Shown here piece by piece: positions 35,467 through 47,190 of a stretch of DNA of 64,000 nucleotides. The notes under the pieces were generated by a model, which worked only from the letters and a program-made list of their open reading frames with translations, had not been told where the DNA came from and searched no databases. Numbering within the stretch: position 1 is the first letter of the stretch; the number at the start of each line of letters is the position of its first letter. Origin of the DNA: Ridgeia piscesae (taxonomy: Eukaryota; Annelida; Polychaeta; Sabellida; Siboglinidae); the NCBI GenBank assembly GCA_025642075.2, contig JAODUO010000041.1, positions 111,001 to 175,000 of the forward strand. The letters are read 5' to 3'. A program made the position numbers and the translations under genes.

Positions 35467-35580
35467 ACAGAATGATTAGTATCGCTATATGCCCGATATT
35501 CCCTATGCTGGATGAAAAATGGGGGATAAATACGGAAGCCAGATAAATAAGTAACGGTCGCCAGATAATTAAGTGGCGGA
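34924..35580. mobile_element. MITE with GCCGCCACTTAATTATCTGG ends
   Basis: The left end has two direct copies of CTGGCGGCCGCCACTTA followed by TTTATCCCCCATT; the right end has the complement (AATGGGGGATAAATA ... CCAGATAATTAAGTGGCGG). The centre contains (TA)n at 35391-35464. No coding capacity. It ends 28 bp before the next lectin exon and so contributes sequence close to the branch-point region. Confidence 0.75.
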
Positions 35581-35607
35581 TCATCGAATTGTTATGTTAT
35601 GTTGCAG

Positions 35608-35814
35608 TGTCGAATGTGAACATAGCGTTGTTCTACGCTGTTGAGTTGAGCACCACTGATGGCAAACATTTTGGCTCTTTGTCCGTCGATGGTAAGACAA
35701 ACCCACGCGGACTATGCGCGCGTACTGAGTTGCAAGTGAAACCAAGCTGGCGACTGCAACTGGGAAACCTCTACACCATCTACCGTGTCACCATCTTCAC
35801 TCCCGAGTGCTGCC
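35608..35814 (+). CDS. F-type lectin A exon (highly diverged)
   Basis: Encodes 69 residues: VNIALFYAVELSTT, LSVDGK, LCARTEL, SWRLQLGNLYTIYRVTIF, ending PECC. Acceptor GTTGCAG, donor GTAGGT. WWQVDL has become SWRLQL and the His and Arg of the sugar motif are gone, but the CC pair is present. The next B exon, 39753, is its partner with nothing nested between. Confidence 0.78.
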
Positions 35815-36119
35815 GTAGGTTCATAACGAAATGGCTATTAACATGGTCATTTTTACAATTGTTCGTGAGGCCCAATATTATAATATCCTCCATCTATGAT
35901 ATAATAGCAACGGCCACAAACTGAACTGTTGCAACTAGGTGTAGCTTGCCACAATGTCGTCACTCTTAACTAGGGATAGTTCGGTTGTTGTCTACACTAT
36001 TATTCACTGAAATAAACATCGTCAGCGACACGCAGCTGCTTGATCTTGCATTGCTGACATGCTGCTCCCGTTATTCGCTAGGGTGGTAGGGGCTCTGCAT
36101 TGCAGACAGTGGTCGATAA

Positions 36120-37344
36120 CAGTCTTCGCTCTTGTGTTCAAATGACTGTTGTTTCCGCGAAGGTCTTCCCAGTTATTAAATATGTTATTAGAGAACCGTA
36201 GGTTGGTGATGATACGTCCTCCAATGTAGACTGTGTCCGTGTGGTCTTCCAGGGCATTTGTCGTTCAGGAGTATGTTGAATAATGTAGATGACAAGAGGC
36301 ATCCTTGACGGACTCCGACTGATTTGTAGAACCATTCACCTACAGCGCTTGGCACTGCTAGTTTTCGCCTGGATTTCTTATAAAAGATCCGTATAAGTCA
36401 AATCAGTCGTCAAACCATCCCAGCCAGAGAATGGTCACGCAATTGAGATTCTGGACCTTACTAATAGTTGTTTGATGGCATGAACAACACTCTTCCAATA
36501 TTGTTGTTTTTCATTTGTTCTCATGTTGCAGCATGTCACACACTGCCAAATGTCTTACTGAATTCAATGAAGGCATGGAATAAACTCTGTTGATGTTGCG
36601 GTATTTCTAACTCAGAACATGAAGATGGCATATGTGTTCCGTGATGCTTCTTATTCCACTGCAAAATCCCGCCTGTTTTAAGGCGATGACCTCTTCTACT
36701 TTTCGTTTCAGTCTGTTCAAGACGATTCTCAGCGCATGGTTAATGCGACTGATATCCGACAGTTTTGATAATGTTGTAGATTAACTTACTATTTGCTACT
36801 CTCAAGTGTGCCAGAATTTGTTGTAGATGTTAGTGCGGATGCCCTTGTAAAATCCAGCAGATTTTCACTTCATAACATACCTCAACTTCTTCACGTAAAA
36901 TTCGAAAGACGTTCTCATTTGACGATTCTTGACTGACTAGAACACTTGGAGCTCCATTGGTTTGAAAGTTGCGTAGCATACACAAGACAAGAGAAGGGAT
37001 TGAATAGTTTTCATCTTCGTTGTCTTAGACGCATCCTTGCCCTATCAGACAGGACATGGCCACAGTGGTCATGGAACGTGCTTCATGCACCACTATTAAG
37101 CCCACGATGTCAGCAATGGCTTGGTAACGTTCACCGAATGCCTGATGACCGTATACCAAAACATGATCTGTATGGTAAACCTCTTACTGAGATACGCAAC
37201 GTTGGTCGACCATATCTCTGTTACACAGACATCTGCAATTATGATACGAAGGTAGCGGGAATTGACATTAATAACTGGGAGACATCCACCAGTGATCGTG
37301 GTAATTGGAGATCAATCCTCCAAACTAGCATGAAAAGGAGATAA
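36120..37344. mobile_element. LINE fragment with inverted 5' part
   Basis: The minus strand of about 36900-36230 encodes RT blocks (LNRLKRKVEEVIALKQAGF, then GVRQGCLLSSTLFNILL). The plus strand of 36946-37344 encodes the C-terminal region of a related LINE (LNSFHLRCLRRILAL, WLGNVHRMPDDRIPKHDLYG, RNVGRPYLCYTDIC, stop). The two halves face opposite ways with the 3' half in normal order, as produced by twin priming. Both parts contain stops or frame breaks. Confidence 0.75.
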
Positions 37345-37638
37345 AATAGAAGAAGGGCACAACTCTCTACACAGCTAACTGTGTATGTCTACCACAGACG
37401 CGGTAGAGTTTGCCACGCCCGAGTCGGACTTCTTAATAACACCAGGCGATGCATGTCACCGAACTGACAATCTTTGCGGCGCAAACCATTGGCATTGTCT
37501 GACAAAATAGACGGATGCCCCAGAGAACATTTGCTTGAGTGACTTTTCAATATCGTCCCACTTATTTCAATATGCAGCAGATATTCTACAAATGTTCTAT
37601 CTTTGCCAAAACATACCATTTCCTTTGTCTTACTCTTA

Positions 37639-38102
37639 GGCCGACTTCGATTGAGCTACACGAGTAACTCGAGTAACCCGAGTCCCAATCGAACATCCAC
37701 TTGCTCACGTGACCCTTCTTGACATAGATAAACAAGGTGATTCTTCAAGTCCGCTACCCGAGGCAGTCGCGGTTTGGGGAGGATTCACTCGAGTAACTAC
37801 GTCATTAGCAGCCAATAGTGAACTTAGGCCCCTACTGCACAAGAAAATAATTAAACATTACACGACACAATCATTTAAATATCCATTAAAGTTACCACAT
37901 TCTATGAATTATAATTTAAAACCAAGAAGATGAATATCACAACTGATTACTTTATTTTATTTATTGACATAAGGGGTTTATCTCCGTGATCACGATCATC
38001 GTTGTTCAGTTGTTTTACTCTCGTTGTATTGAGTGAGCAACGTAAACCGGATACCACGTTAGGGTTACGCGAGTAACTCGAGTAGGCCAATCAAAGTCGG
38101 CC
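37639..38102. mobile_element. MITE with GGCCGACTT termini
   Basis: The left end GGCCGACTTCGATTGAGC and the right end in complement GGCCGACTTTGATTGGCC form TIRs that continue into a GAGTAACTCGAGTAACC-like stretch. They are flanked by TA (or TTA/TAA), fitting a Tc1/mariner or Harbinger-type target. 464 bp, non-coding. Confidence 0.75.
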
Positions 38103-38439
38103 TAATTGATGCGTATATAATCATAGTTACCTCAACATGTTTGCAGTATCTTGTATAACAGCACTTTGTGTGCAGACCTATTTAAAATTAGGACAAGGTG
38201 TGTGTAAATCATTAATATGAACCAAAAACAGGTTTGGTCCTGACAAAGTTCCTTCGGGATCGGACCAGGTGTGTTGATAATTCCATTTTAACCCGTTCCT
38301 GTATTATCATGGTTAATCTATATCAAATGTTATCCTATAATCAAGAAATAGCACTCTAACAAAATTACATCGTTACATATGCTATAGTTGTCACATGCAT
38401 CGAGAGTTACTCTTCAGCAAAGAGGAAATGGCGGATAAC

Positions 38440-38870
38440 AATTTTCATCATCTCACATTGCTTGAATGAACATCATGCTGAACAGAGTAGGTCCTAGTAT
38501 ACTTATGCCGTTGGTGACGGACGGGTAAAACAGCAAAGGCACCGTCATCGCCAAAACCTTTGCATGCCCTCGTGAAACTGTGTGACCACGCTGATGAACT
38601 TGTCAACCCAACTTTGTCATAATGTTCAAGAAGCTATCGCGGCTCATCGTGTCAAAGAATGTAATCATATCGACACAGCTGGTGTATAGATCGCAGTTCT
38701 TCTCCTGACATTTGTTCTGGAGTTAGTGAGCTGCAAATATGCTGCAAATGTGCTCTGAAACCACACTGGTTCATTGAAAGAAGATTACCTTTCACCAAAA
38801 GGACCTTGGTGTACAGGACCCTGTGGAGGAGTATTGTTGTAGCCGTATGTCCCAGTGGGGATGAAAAGGA
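38440..38870 (-). mobile_element. LINE reverse-transcriptase fragment
   Basis: Minus-strand blocks: NQCGFRAHL, TSCVDMITFFDTMSRDSFLN, IMTKLG, and ILGPTLFSMMF, matching QCGFR.GR, VDF.KAFDTV.R.GLW and VLAPTLFSMMF of LINE RTs. There are multiple stops and shifts; the FADD block is absent. Confidence 0.7.
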
Positions 38871-38944
38871 TAAGTAACTAAGTAAGCAAAAGCAAGATCA
38901 GGCGATTTTGGGGGTACGCAAGAAGGGTGTTTGTGGATACCTCG

Positions 38945-39298
38945 TCAAACCATGTGGACTGGAAAGGTGAACTTTTCAACAAGGCATGGTCCACTAGGTT
39001 TGTCTACCAATTCTAGGATAGCTTGTATTCCAGGACAGTTGACAGTCGTGAGTAGTACGGCTGCTTTTCGTGTCTCACCTGCAGTATCGCATTCTGTCAA
39101 AGACATGTTTATGTCAAACCCGCAACAGGTCTTGTTAGCAACAACTTGACTGTTGCAATTCCCTCCTTGTTTCCAAGGACATTTCAAAACATCGACATAT
39201 CCAGTATTGTTTGGCAAGGATAGTGGCATGATCTCATTTTTCTCGATCTGTGCAATTTCTAAAATTACAAACATTATTGCAACATCGGCTATTTTCAA
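38945..39298 (-). CDS. 117-aa hypothetical ORF, possible secreted peptide
   Basis: The frame starts MKIADVAIMFVILEIAQIEK, which could be a weak signal peptide, then has five cysteines (LKCPW, GGNC, TCCGFD, TECD, VNCPG) and ends PVHMV. No family is recognised. It sits between LINE debris and a lectin exon on the other strand, so it could be a small gene, an exon or chance. Confidence 0.3.
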   Translation of the reverse strand: MKIADVAIMFVILEIAQIEKNEIMPLSLPNNTGYVDVLKCPWKQGGNCNSQVVANKTCCGFDINMSLTECDTAGETRKAAVLLTTVNCPGIQAILELVDKPSGPCLVEKFTFPVHMV

Positions 39299-39752
39299 GA
39301 TATGTACATTACCACTAGTTAGTCACTGCTTTGAAACAACATGCGTATATACATTCCATGCTAACTCGAGCAAGAGAGCCGAAATTGCTTCGGTCGGATG
39401 GTTCTAAGTTTTCACTTTCACTTTACTTTATTGTCCTTAAAAAGGATATGCATTTTACAACTCATGATCACATCTAAAATATATGGGATGGTCTCAACAA
39501 AATGCAAATGAATTTCCAGATGTATACACTACAAGAACAATTCAATCGGGTGACATAAATACGACTCATTTAGCATTCAACATTCTAATGGCCACCGGCA
39601 CAAAACTCCTGCTATAGCGACATATTTTATACAACGGTATCTCCTTTGAGACGGAAGTACATGGAAGAACGTAGAGAGCGGGTGATCAGACTCAGTTATA
39701 TGCTAAATAAGTAATTATGCTGTTATTACATTTAATATGGTACTGGTTTCAG

Positions 39753-39968
39753 GGCACAACTTCCCTAGCATGAATATCCACATCTACGACCTGCTGACAG
39801 AGGATCCACATCTGTGTGCCTCAGTTCTGGAGAGATTATGGAAGTTAGGACAGAAAAATGTGTTCCGATGTCTCCCGGACACGACAGGGAGATATATTTG
39901 GATAAGTTCCAGTGAGCTTAAACCATTCCAGATACACTTCTGTGAAGTACAAGTGACTGGCGAGCCTG
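39753..39968 (+). CDS. F-type lectin B exon
   Basis: Encodes 72 residues: FPSMNIHIYDLLTEDPHLCAS, QKNVFRC, TGRYIWISSS, IHFCEVQVTGEPG. Acceptor GGTTTCAG, donor GTAAGA. GRYIWI matches the GRYVxI of canonical F-lectins better than its neighbours do. The RL of the sugar motif is absent. Partner of 35608. Confidence 0.82.
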
Positions 39969-41210
39969 GTAAGACAATCGCTATTTTATCTGTCTTCAAA
40001 CTATAGCAATATCCGAATAGTTGCAGTGTGTTATAATTAAATAATGATATAATATAATTACCCGAATCAAAATTACGCATGCGTAATATGTTATGTTTGC
40101 ATCGACGGAAATGTTATCAGTTGATCATTAATAGTGTGTGCTAAGAAATTATGAAAGCTAAAAACAGAAAGACTGAAAATATAAGTTACTGATTATGGAA
40201 TTGTTGCCAACTAAATAAGAAATGCATGCGATCAAAACTTTACATGGCAAATGATTCCAATACGATATGTTTAAGACACTCGACGGTCCTACAAAAACTG
40301 AATTAATAAGTGGTGAATAAAACTAAGGCTAAGCAGCCATTATTACTGTGTAATGGGTTACCTGTACATTAAAAAAGGAAATTATTTGATATCTCGATAT
40401 TCCTTCGCATAAATGTAGTATACATAAAAAGGCATCCACGGTGTGTTCACGTCAGGTTCCCGTTCACCTGTCAGTTCTTCCTGGGAAGGTAACCGTTTGC
40501 AATATTCCTACGTTCTTTATGCATGACTGATTGAATAATGAACATGTAAAGTACAGTCAGGTTCAACCACTTGATTGTACATTTGCAAAAATGAAGGCAT
40601 ACGTGGTAGCTATAGGAAACAGGAACAGAACACATACATGTTTACTATATTGCAATACTCCAAATCGAAAACTGCGGTATGTTTATACTATCATCCTGTA
40701 TTTTCACATCAAATTACCCGGGGGTTACACAATCTTGCCTGGCTTATCGTATACGTATTTACATGCTTCACATCTATATTCTCCCCCAAAAGGAGACAAA
40801 ACACTCAAACACACTGTGCATCAGATACAATATCCACATGCACTTTCACCATGTCGTTTACTAGTTCCTACGATGTTTGTCCTTTGTTCATATCGTAGGA
40901 CACTGCATATACAGATGTCACTGGTGCATATGATAATTCGTATTGTATGATTGATGAAGATGATGATGTAAATGAATGACTCCGATTCCGACGTTTGGTA
41001 GTTGAAGGTGTGTGTAGACAAATGTTGGATGCCGCTAACGAAGTGCACACAAAATATATCACGATGATGCCCGAACGGATAACAACAATTATTTGAGTAC
41101 CATGACATCACATGTTAGAGTATAGTCAGTGTCGTATACAATCAGGTCACTGTATGATGGCACCATAACATTTGGCATCCATCCTTAAAGTGATGCACAA
41201 TTCGTTGCAG
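39969..41210. other. Intron, no recognised gene
   Basis: A 139-aa plus frame at 40531-40950 overlaps other open frames on both strands and has no motif, so it is treated as chance. Nothing else is seen. Confidence 0.6.
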
Positions 41211-41444
41211 TAAAGACAGATTTAGGAAGTAGCATTAACCTGGCCTTTGGGAAACCTTCAAAGACGTCCTCTGTGGAGAAACAGTCTGTCGCGTCGCGAG
41301 CTGTGGATGGCAGAAAAGACAAGGTGTTTTACATGAACAGTTGCTCTTCTACGCAAATGAAAATGGGTGGTTGGTGGGAGGTTGATCTGCAAGCCGTCTA
41401 CTTGATCACGGAGGTCTTCATAACGTACCAAGCAGACTATTGCG
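41211..41444 (+). CDS. F-type lectin A exon (outer)
   Basis: Encodes 78 residues: SSINLAFGKPSKTSS, RAVDGR, NSCSSTQM, GWWEVDLQAVYLITEVFITYQADYC. Acceptor GTTGCAG, donor GTGAGT. The Arg of NRxD is Gln and the motif His is Ser. Position pairs it with the B exon at 46128, enclosing the pair 44492/45158. Confidence 0.87.
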
Positions 41445-41622
41445 GTGAGTTACTATCGCTGCCAACGGTTTGCTTGATCATGTGTTTTGGCTTTAAATGG
41501 CATAATTAAAGGCGATAGTTCACGAGGCAAAAGGATTTTTGAAGATGTTATAGAATACTTTTAGCACCCATAGCGTCGTATATTCCGGGTTAATATGACA
41601 ACTCTACTTAAATTCTGCAGCT

Positions 41623-41788
<166 letters not shown>

Positions 41789-42476
41789 CCACGTTTTCCG
41801 GTCTTGCCTGATTTATTCGTACAGCCCTCTCAATTCAGTATCCTTCTTTACACTGTCTCTCCATTTTTTGCTGATCTCCATCGTTTCCCAGGGACTGGTA
41901 AGTCTGCTGCTGTTTTCTGCTTTCCCTTTCTTCTCTGGACGTGGTCATACCTGCGGAGATCTTTTCTCTCAACTTCTCTAATGCCCTAAATTCCCGGTAG
42001 CTGTCGCACCACCTCATTCGGTTTGTTTCTGTTCTCTGAGCAGATATTCATCGGCCATCTGATCATCCTAATCTTACTAAGCAAGATGAGGAGCTCTTCT
42101 TCCTTTTCAGGGTCCATGCTTCCCCTCTTTGCATACGTGCTGTAAATATTTATTCCGCTTGTTTCCCTCCACGTCGGCCAAGTAATTTATATTCCTACGC
42201 TGACAACCATTTCACAGCTGGCGTCTTCCTATATCACAGGTCCTTGATACTTTAATTCGGTGAATTGGTTCAACTTCTCCCCAAGGATGCTTACAGTGCA
42301 TTGTGTTGGTTGAGCTTTTCATTTATATTTTACAAACATTGATCCTAAATAAGCAAAGGACATTAATAGCAAGGATGAAAGTAAACCTGTGGTTGATTAT
42401 ATAAAAAGGTAGCAATGAAAACAATGTATGTATTCCTTAAACCAGTAGTTGAGGAGGAACTTGTAAGTACAGTATA
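41789..42476. other. Unassigned intron sequence, perhaps degraded element
   Basis: The minus strand reads as fragments such as EKEEELLILLSKIRMIRW and RRKGKQKTAADLPVPGKRW in broken frames, suggesting an old transposon coding region. I cannot name it. Confidence 0.3.
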
Positions 42477-42900
42477 ATGAAAATATGTACAAAAGGACAT
42501 CCTCAGACTTTGAAGAACATTGTTGCAAATGTTATTCATGTAATAAGCAAACGTATCGCCCATATTTGTAATAATTCATTTAGAATTGGTGTATTCCCAA
42601 CACGAATGAAAATTACTAAAATAACATCCCCGTATAAAAGTGGAACGAAAACCGTGCGTTTATTTTAGGTTCACGTTTATTTGTACTTCACATTAATAAT
42701 AATATATGCAATGTATCATCATTAGTGAAAGTCATACTTTTTGCTGACGTAGTAACAATCTCACTGAGCTATGCAACATGCAAAATAGTGAACCTGCTAA
42801 ATTGAGAAAATGGTTTGCTGTAAATAAATCTTCAGTCTACTTGTCATTGTGTGCGTACCATAAACAAAGTGTTGACTATTTCTGGTTACGGAGTAAGACT
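42477..42900 (+). mobile_element. LINE reverse-transcriptase fragment
   Basis: Reads HICNNSFRIGVFPTRMKITK, SPYKSGTKTV, then after a deletion GSRLFVLHINNNICNVSS, VKVILFADVV. These correspond to FN.S...G.FP..MK.AK..P.(F/Y)KSG, then GS.L.PL.F..YIND and FADD of Jockey/CR1-type RTs. FADD is FADV, with stops after it. Confidence 0.7.
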
Positions 42901-43705
42901 TGGAATATCTTACGCGGAATCATTACCAGCAACAGAACCATGTAGTCGTTTAATTAATGCATCTTTCGTTGGAAGTAAAGTTGTGTTTTGTTTAATATAT
43001 TGTTAATATCTTGTTAAATAAATATTTAACATGTATATCTACTGGTTGGGGGTGAACCGAATAATATTATAAGTATTGCATTTCTGTTCATCCCCTTTCC
43101 ACCAGCACTCATGATTACTTAACTTGATTAGCAATGGTATGCTCGCATCTGTATAATTGCACTAATGTGTATTGTGGCATACATGTTTTGTTTATAATTA
43201 AAAAAGGAATCATAAGCAGTTCGCTTCTTTTCCACAATTCTACTTATTGTTGATTGTCTATTATGATTTGTGTGTGTATACTCTGTATATGTATTCAATA
43301 TTGTGTTCGGACAGTCAATCAATACAATGTGTTGGTTGATCCTCTGGTCGCATCTTCTCTACTTCTTTGCGAAGTTAATAATAACTGTTTTGCTTCAATA
43401 CTCATGACATGTTCAAAATGTAGTATTTATTAACAAGGGATGTGAAACCCTGAATAGGCTTGGTTTGTTTCTTCAAAATAAACAAATTAGTTGCTTGTTG
43501 ACTTACTTAATTACAACCATCACTCCGAGGTCTTGCACCAGCCGATGTATTGCTCTCGCTATCTTGGAAACCACCCTCCCTAATTGTTGGACTCGATTTA
43601 AGGTTTCTGTACCAGTCTTCTGTTGCTTGACCTCTCACCATCGCCCGTTTTGCTTCATGTTTAGCTTGTTGATATATTTATTTCACCTACTCGCACTTGT
43701 CTTCG

Positions 43706-43785
<80 letters not shown>

Positions 43786-44491
43786 TGTTTGATCAGCTGG
43801 TCTGTCGCTCAGTAGCTCAGTATATCAGTGGTAATATAACTACGGACCATGTATTGTTGCGCGACAATAGCTATTTACGTAGGTATACCCCGTATGAAAA
43901 GTATTTATGGTCAGTGATGGTAATTGTATGATATAGTAATAAATATATCCATTACTGAAGAAGCAGCACCAGAAACATATGTAGATTGTGAAGAGGCCGT
44001 TTGGGTACAACACAGGTAAAAGAAACTCAATATTAATGGTTGGTTTACCTTGCCGAACTCGAAATATAAGCAGAGCAGAATCAATAACACAAAACGCTAC
44101 AAGGGAGATTAGTATTGGCAATTAATCTGGTCATTAAAAACTGCCGCCCGGTCTTGGCATCACTGCATTAATATGAATTCCACCCGATAGGTGGTGCCAC
44201 TATATTCATTTATTTTCTTCGTGATCTGTGATGAAGACCAGTTTGCCAGCTAGTCGTCCATAATCGTATTTGTTCGTTCTGTGAAATTCGTGCCATCATT
44301 CGTGACAGGAATGTAATACATAACAAACAATTGTGCCTGCAGTACGTGTGACTATTGTCTAGTTGCTAAAAACAAGTATAAATATACCTATTGTTCTCTG
44401 TATACGCCGGGAGGATATCAGCCAACCTGTTATCTTACTACTGTGTTATTGAGTTGACGAGTGTATTAAACTGTTGTTTAATTCTTTGCAG
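42901..44491. other. Intron with (CGTG)n array
   Basis: (GCGT)n of about 84 bp at 43705-43788. Sequence from about 43910 resembles 30725-30800 and 47640-47700, and 44215-44491 is the duplicated module that precedes inner-type A exons. No gene. Confidence 0.7.
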
Positions 44492-44722
44492 TGATGGATA
44501 ATGTAGCGATCAATCTGGCTCTACGAAAGCCTACAAAGATGTCTTCCTTGTACAAGGATAACGTTGCTTCGAGGGCAGTAGATGGCAATAGAAACGGAAA
44601 TCTGGCTGCGCTAAGTTGCACTCATACCAATTACGACTTGGGAGCCTGGTGGCAGGTTGACTTGCAAGACCTCTATTTGATCAAGCACGTGATCATATCT
44701 AACCGAGACGACGCTAAGTACT
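44492..44722 (+). CDS. F-type lectin A exon (inner, fucose motif nearly intact)
   Basis: Encodes 77 residues: MDNVAINLALRKPTKMSS, RAVDGN, SCTHTNYDLGAWWQVDL, HVIISNRDDAKYC. Acceptor TTTGCAG, donor GTGAGT. His is at -27 from the Arg of NRDD. One extra residue (AKY for VN) puts the B-exon Arg at +8 instead of +7, so the loop is one longer. Confidence 0.9.
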
Positions 44723-45157
44723 GTGAGTTGGAATGTGTCACAGACTTCAAATCAAATAGTTCTTCTGAACAAATTTCAATTTTACTATTATATGACAGTA
44801 AGGGTGAATACGTGTGACACCAAGAGTATGTAACTAACTGAGCAGATATTGTGGATAACGTAGTCCAACTAAGTGTCTCGGAATTTAAATAATAATTCAT
44901 ATAAACAATATTTTATTTATAAGTCATTGCGATGATATGATATAAACCGTGGATACGTATATAAGTCGCGACACCAGAAGTACCTAAACAGACAATGTGA
45001 GCGAATAAGTTCAACGAAGTGTTACTGATTTACACTAAGAACAAATCATGAAATAATTATATAATTGGTTGTGATAAATTTAACATGAGCACTTTTAATT
45101 TGTCAACGATTGGTAATAGTCTCCTAACCCCAGGGGTATTTTCTGTGTTGCTACCAG

Positions 45158-45364
45158 CGGGAAGACTTCACGATATCGTCATAGAAGCACTGGAGCAGTC
45201 ACGAGCATCGATATGCGCAGTTGTAGGAACCTCTATAAGACGAAGTGAGACCAGTAAAATCCCCTGCCGGCCAGGAACGGTCGGCAGTATAGTTAGGATC
45301 AGACATAATGATACAACCAACGATGTCCTCACACTTTGCGAAGTGGAAGTACATGGAACGCATG
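45158..45364 (+). CDS. F-type lectin B exon (inner)
   Basis: Encodes 69 residues: GRLHDIVIEALEQSRASICAV, SETSKIPC, VGSIVRIRHND, LTLCEVEVHGTHG. Acceptor GCTACCAG, donor GTACGT. Supplies the Arg of RLHD. Partner of 44492; together they lie inside the central intron of the 41211/46128 pair. Confidence 0.9.
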
Positions 45365-45778
45365 GTACGTAAGCTACTGATGTGGAAGTACTTTTATATG
45401 TCCTAATAAGTTTAACAGTGCAGCCACTAAGAACCAAATGTTTGCCAGTGTCCAGTCTCGTATGCCAGAGGTCGGTGCTGCTGATTACTTCTATACCAGC
45501 CATCTACTTGGCAGATCCATTTGCTCGTCGTGATGCAATGTTTGGGATGCAGAAGCAAATATTTGAGTACACAAAACCATTTAGGTGCTCGTGCGATTGC
45601 GTGCACCGGTCGTTGTACTGGAATTCCCAGGAAAAATATGGGCGGGTATTTGCGCTGTTCCCACGGGTGAAGCAATCACTACTGTTGAAGTTAGTGAACT
45701 AGTTCGACTCGGCTAAAACGTGCACTTCTCTGACGGGAAAGATGTCTTATGTCTCGAACTCAAATGCCTCTATCTCTC

Positions 45779-45837
<59 letters not shown>

Positions 45838-45928
45838 CCCTCTCTCTCTCTCTCTTCCTCCCTCTCTCTCCCGCCGACCACTCTCCCTCCCTTTCCTTTT
45901 CTCTCTCTCCCTTACAGTCTCTCTTTCT

Positions 45929-45981
<53 letters not shown>

Positions 45982-46127
45982 TTTCTTCTCTCTCTCTCTC
46001 TCTCTCTCCTCAGATGTGCCTTACTCTCTGCCTATGTCTTAAGCATAAAATATGCTTACGCATAGCATATCCTTTTAATATATTATATCATATATTATAC
46101 GACATTGATGTATATTTAATATTGTAG
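45365..46127. other. Intron with (CT)n and (TA)n
   Basis: The first part is homologous to introns after 52068 and 59995. (CT)n runs at 45776-45930, (TA)n at 45936-45978 and (CT)n again to about 46010. The 106-aa frame at 45382-45702 is intronic and has no lectin features. Confidence 0.75.
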
Positions 46128-46346
46128 TGTTAAGAGATGATTGGATTCATAACATAACCATAGAAGTACGGAACAATAAGCAAATTAAGACGTGCAATGT
46201 CATTGGAACCCCACTGCTGGCGAGCGAGACTAGACGACTACCCTGTCCGTCAGAAACAGTCGGCCAGTTTGTTAAGCTAATAAAGAATCCAAACGACGCT
46301 TCGTTGATGCTCATTCTAGGCGAAGTGGAAGTATATGGAACAAATG
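46128..46346 (+). CDS. F-type lectin B exon (outer)
   Basis: Encodes 73 residues: LRDDWIHNITIEVRNNKQIKTC, SETRRLPC, VGQFVKLIKN, LILGEVEVYGTNG. Acceptor ATTGTAG, donor GTATGT. LCEVEV has become LGEVEV, losing a conserved Cys. A truncated copy follows at 47191. Confidence 0.87.
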
Positions 46347-46464
46347 GTATGTAAGCTAGCAATAATAAATTATATATCATAATATTGTTTCTGAATAATA
46401 TAATTATCCGGCCTATATTAAACAGTGACGAGAGCGTTTATACTTCATTATTTTGTTGTTCAAG

Positions 46465-46479
46465 TGTGTGTGTGTGTGT

Positions 46480-46514
<35 letters not shown>

Positions 46515-46519
46515 CGCGC

Positions 46520-46557
<38 letters not shown>

Positions 46558-47065
46558 CGACGGTCTTTGGTTTACGTTCGGCTCCGTCTTTCAACAAGGT
46601 ATTGTTTATGATTGTCGGCCAATTACGCTCTTTTTGCGTGTTTGTGATATATAAAATTTGGAAGACATATCATTACATACCCTATCACGCAATATAAACT
46701 CTCTCATATTTCTTATGTAGAGTATACATATTACTTATGTATGTCGGAAGCACTGTGCCTTCCTTGACCATAACGAACCGAATCGTGTATGTATGATTAA
46801 TATAGGCATCGGTGTGCGTGCGCGCGCGTGCGTGCGTGTGTGCGTGCGCGAGCGCGTGTGTGTGTGTGCCGGCGAGCGTACGGCGTGCGTGCGTGCGTGC
46901 GTGGTGTGTGTGTGTGTGTGTGTGGTCCGGCGAGCGTACGGCGTGCGTGCGTGTGTGTGTGTGTGTGTGCCGGCGAGCGTACGGCGTGCGTGCGTGCGTG
47001 CATGTGTGTGTGTGTGTGTGCCGGCGAGCGTACGGCGTGCGTGCGTGCGTGCGTGTGTGTGTGTC
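46465..47065. repeat. (GT)n/(CGTG)n field with four CCGGCGAGCGTACGGC units
   Basis: GT and CGTG repeats at 46465-46557, then from 46810. Four copies of CCGGCGAGCGTACGGCGTGC start at 46869, 46927, 46970 and 47021, separated by GT/CGTG tracts of varying length. It is GC-rich against an AT-rich background and open in several frames only by composition. Confidence 0.92.
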
Positions 47066-47190
47066 CTCGTTTGGGCGTTACTTTCTGCCTGTGTCTTCAA
47101 CATAAAATATGCTTACGCATACGTAGCATATCCTTTTCATATATTATATCATATATATTATATGACATTGATGTATATTTAATATTGTTG

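Noticed and set aside
40531..40950. 139-aa plus-strand ORF
   Set aside because: Overlaps several other open frames, no domain or codon pattern; probably chance in a low-stop region.
43800..43840. tRNA-like GCTCAGTATATCAGTGGT
   Set aside because: Only a D-arm-like similarity; no T arm or anticodon stem in the expected place.
45382..45702. 106-aa ORF after the B exon at 45158
   Set aside because: Lies in an intron homologous to those at 52.1 and 60.0 kb, where the frame is not kept.
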